Below the pieces are notes generated by a model. It worked only from the letters and a program-made list of their open reading frames with translations. It made no database searches and was not told where the DNA came from. The position numbers and the translations under genes were made by a program. Positions 5,347 through 6,837 of a stretch of 6,837 bases of DNA are shown piece after piece. Source of the stretch: DATCDR01 sp036510575. Its GTDB lineage: Bacteria > Actinomycetota > Acidimicrobiia > Acidimicrobiales > Bog-793. Each line of letters starts with the position of its first letter. Position 1 is the first letter of the stretch. The stretch spans positions 1 to 6,837 of the forward strand of contig DATCDR010000225.1 of assembly GCA_036510575.1 (NCBI GenBank), in the 5' to 3' direction.

Positions 5347-6468
5347 CTACTCCCAGACGCTCCTTGCGAGCGAGCTCACGAGCTTGATCTTGGCCTGCTG
5401 CTCCTCGACGGTCATCGGAGCGTTCGCCGCCGATGCGAACCCACACTGCGTGGAGATTGCCAGATCGTCGAGTGCTCGGACGCCTGCCGCCTCATCGATT
5501 CGGCGTCGCAGGTCCGACTCTGACTCGAGCGGAGCCTCCTTAGTCGTAAGAAGGCCGAGAACCGCTACGGTCCCCGGGTTGATGAGGCTGATCGGGCCGA
5601 AGTCGCCGGCTCGCTCCGAGTCGTATTCCAACAAGACGACGTCGACATCGAGGTTCGGGAAGAGTGGTTCGGCGATCACGCCGTAGCCACCTTGGGAGTG
5701 CCAGGTACCTCCCGGCATGTTGCCACGGCAGACGTGCAGTGCACTCGTGACATCGACCCCCTCGAAGACCGAAGAGTCGAGCGCCGCATCGAACGCGATC
5801 TGCTCGTCGAGGTTGTGCCCCTGCTCGGCGTGAAATGCACGGTTGTCGGGGTCACAAAGCGAGCCGTAGTTTGGCGCGTCGAGCTGGATGTACGTGCAGC
5901 CCTCGGAGGCGAGCCGGATGGCGACATCGTGCAGCCAGTCGCGTACGTCCTTTAGATACTCCTCACAAGTGGCGTAGCCGGACTCCCCCGGAGAGAGCGT
6001 GTCGGACCAGTACCGGCGGTGGTAGGACGGAGCGGCCATGGTGTATTTCGTTCGCGCCGTGGCGTTGGCAGCGAGGAACAGGTACTCGTAACCGACTGGC
6101 TCGGCCTTTGGCGTGATCTTTCCGACCACGGTCGGGAAACCGCCGCCACCGCCGAAGTTCAATCCACCCGTTGCTGCCACACGTACGTTGGCGGGGTACG
6201 AACGTGCACCCTCTCGTGGCTCAATCCCGTTCGCGTAACGAACCGTGTCGGCCCAGCCGGGTCGGCGGAACTCACCGTCGGTGACGACTTCAAGGCCTGC
6301 AGACTCTTGCAAGCTGATGACGTTTCGAATCTCGCGATCCTCGATCTCGCTCAGCTCTGCCGCCGTGATCGCTCCTTCTTGGAGACGCTTGCGGCCTTCG
6401 AGAATGCTGTCGGGCTGGAGGAAGCTACCAACGTTCTCGGCTCGTACTTTGCTTGTTTCGCCTGCCAT
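5347..6468 (-). CDS. MetE-like single-domain zinc methyltransferase (cobalamin-independent methionine synthase family)
   Basis: A 373-residue protein equal in size to the C-terminal catalytic half of MetE; full MetE is about twice as long. The family transfers methyl or alkyl groups to a zinc-bound thiol, such as homocysteine. Relatives include short bacterial proteins of the YxjG/YxjH kind and epoxyalkane:coenzyme M transferases. Zinc ligands are in place: H245 and C247 in LHVCRGN, E281 in VVLLEYDSE, and C342 in STQCGF. Other family marks are the N-terminal VRAENVGSFLQP (8-19), VVTDGEFRR (61-69) and YIQLDAPNYG (193-202). The start is supported by GAGGAG and GGAG at 9 and 3 bases. It lacks the N-terminal tetrahydrofolate-binding half, so the methyl donor is probably not the usual triglutamyl folate and may be a pathway metabolite. 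A strong terminator follows. Its partners in the cluster suggest a catabolic rather than biosynthetic role, which is inference. Confidence 0.87.
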   Translation of the reverse strand: MAGETSKVRAENVGSFLQPDSILEGRKRLQEGAITAAELSEIEDREIRNVISLQESAGLEVVTDGEFRRPGWADTVRYANGIEPREGARSYPANVRVAATGGLNFGGGGGFPTVVGKITPKAEPVGYEYLFLAANATARTKYTMAAPSYHRRYWSDTLSPGESGYATCEEYLKDVRDWLHDVAIRLASEGCTYIQLDAPNYGSLCDPDNRAFHAEQGHNLDEQIAFDAALDSSVFEGVDVTSALHVCRGNMPGGTWHSQGGYGVIAEPLFPNLDVDVVLLEYDSERAGDFGPISLINPGTVAVLGLLTTKEAPLESESDLRRRIDEAAGVRALDDLAISTQCGFASAANAPMTVEEQQAKIKLVSSLARSVWE

Positions 6469-6523
6469 GTACTCCGTCTCCTCGTCGTTTCAGGCTGTCT
6501 AAGAAGCGCAGATGGTAGCTAGG

Positions 6524-6558
6524 GACGACCACGCTGACGAATCGTCCTCGTGGTCGTC
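6524..6558. repeat. 35-base near-perfect inverted repeat upstream of the MetE-like gene
   Basis: Arms GACGACCACG (6524-6533) and CGTGGTCGTC (6549-6558) are perfect complements. After a CT/CT mismatch, GACGA (6536-6540) and TCGTC (6542-6546) continue the symmetry about A6541. The centre lies about 73 bases upstream of the MetE-like start. It may be an operator or a cruciform/hairpin that separates this gene from the ABC-importer operon. No U-run follows it on the minus strand. Confidence 0.6.
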
Positions 6559-6566
6559 GCTGACGT

Positions 6567-6591
6567 CGGCTCGCTCTGCGCAGCGTCGCCG
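6567..6591. repeat. Short imperfect hairpin between the two inverted repeats
   Basis: CGGC (6567-6570) and CGCT (6572-6575) can pair with GCCG (6588-6591) and AGCG (6582-6585) around CTGCGC. There are unpaired bases between the two stems. It is the middle of three hairpins in this gap. Confidence 0.35.
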
Positions 6592-6611
6592 AGATGCTTG
6601 CTAGATGTCGA

Positions 6612-6640
6612 CCGGGCGCCGGAAAGATCCCGGCGCTTGG
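6612..6640 (-). terminator. Probable hairpin stop of the ABC-importer ATPase gene
   Basis: On the minus strand GCGCCGG (6636-6630) pairs perfectly with CCGGCGC (6622-6616) around a 7-base loop, with two more outer G-C pairs after an AA/CC internal mismatch. It starts four bases after the stop codon of the ATPase gene. There is no U-run, so it would be a U-poor terminator of the kind reported in GC-rich bacteria, or an mRNA-stabilising 3' end. Confidence 0.5.
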
Positions 6641-6644
6641 TTGG

Positions 6645-6837
6645 TCACGCGCTCGGTGCGCCGTTCGTGGTGATGGTGACCGGAGTGCTCTCGCCGGCGA
6701 GCGGAAAGTGGCAGGCAACCGCGTGGTCGGGCTCGAGCTCGCGAAGAACCGGCGCCTCGGTTGCACAACGATCCTGTGCTCTTGGGCACCTCGTCCTGAA
6801 CCTGCAACCAGACGGCGGGTTGATCGGAGAAGGCGGC
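6645..6837 (-). CDS. Oligopeptide/dipeptide ABC importer ATP-binding protein, C-terminal fragment (runs off right edge)
   Basis: Only the last 63 residues are in the window, with the start beyond the right end. The tail reads PPSPINPPSGCRFRTRCP and later VACHFPL, which is the C-terminal extension of OppD/DppD and OppF/DppF-type ATPases (the oligopeptide ATPase C-terminal domain). It follows the nucleotide-binding domain and energises import of peptides, opines or other small solutes through a membrane permease pair. Four cysteines lie in the pattern C-x5-C-x6-C-x17-C (C11, C17, C24, C42 of the fragment), which in some Dpp/Opp ATPases hold a [4Fe-4S] cluster. The D- or F-type identity cannot be told from this part. 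The permease and substrate-binding genes would be expected further right. Frame and stop (TGA, 6647-6645) are clear from the motif. Confidence 0.85.
   Translation of the reverse strand, partial: PPSPINPPSGCRFRTRCPRAQDRCATEAPVLRELEPDHAVACHFPLAGESTPVTITTNGAPSA

Noticed and set aside
6425..6766. Minus-strand open frame at the right end starting MQPRRRFFASS
   Set aside because: It overlaps the MetE-like start and the importer ATPase tail in another frame; its Arg/Ser/Pro-rich product is typical of a shadow frame.
6601..6807. Minus-strand open frame of 68 codons with a HHHH run
   Set aside because: The adjacent frame over the same bases encodes the conserved cysteine-rich tail of an ABC-importer ATPase, so this frame is a shadow.
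1..6837. CRISPR array, insertion sequence, tRNA or rRNA
   Set aside because: No regularly spaced repeats, transposase motifs, terminal inverted repeats with target duplications, or tRNA/rRNA core sequences were seen on either strand.

Overview
The window is GC-rich (by eye about 60% G+C) and gene-dense. It comes from a bacterium that probably uses the deazaflavin cofactor F420: it carries a luciferase-like (LLM) oxidoreductase of the F420 type and a PPOX-class split-barrel protein of the F420 type. This fits an actinobacterium best; a Chloroflexi-like lineage rich in such flavoenzymes is the main alternative. The taxonomy is inferred from gene content only. No rRNA, tRNA, CRISPR array, insertion sequence or phage gene is visible.

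Layout, left to right. Positions 1-119 hold no certain gene but contain nested inverted repeats. A small split-barrel flavin-type protein (120-569, minus) is divergent from a two-gene plus-strand operon: an LLM-class oxidoreductase (740-1780) and, 10 bases later, a DUF1932-type NAD(P)-binding dehydrogenase (1791-2627). That pair converges on a minus-strand operon made of a Rieske non-heme iron oxygenase alpha subunit (3218-4528) followed 16 bases later by a MarR-family regulator (2704-3201). Upstream of the Rieske gene is a striking AT-rich nested palindrome (4576-4620) overlapping a candidate promoter, a good candidate operator for the MarR protein. Further right, still on the minus strand, are an F420-type PPOX protein (4743-5150) and a single-domain MetE-like methyltransferase (5347-6468), separated by a strong hairpin terminator with a GAAA loop. 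The right edge cuts a gene (6645 to beyond 6837) whose C-terminal tail is the cysteine-rich domain of oligopeptide/dipeptide ABC-importer ATPases. It has no start codon in the window and is recognised from its translated tail.

Taken together this looks like an accessory catabolic locus. A peptide/opine-type importer may bring in a substrate. A Rieske oxygenase would attack an aromatic or methoxylated compound. F420/flavin and NAD(P) oxidoreductases would process the product, and a MetE-like zinc protein would transfer a methyl or other alkyl group. The enzyme families are well supported; the shared pathway and its substrate are inference. No ferredoxin or reductase partner for the Rieske oxygenase lies in the window. 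The most useful new observations are the palindromic operator candidate, a CTAAG/CTTAG motif concentrated in three promoter regions, the 35-base dyad upstream of the MetE-like gene, and the combination of enzymes itself.
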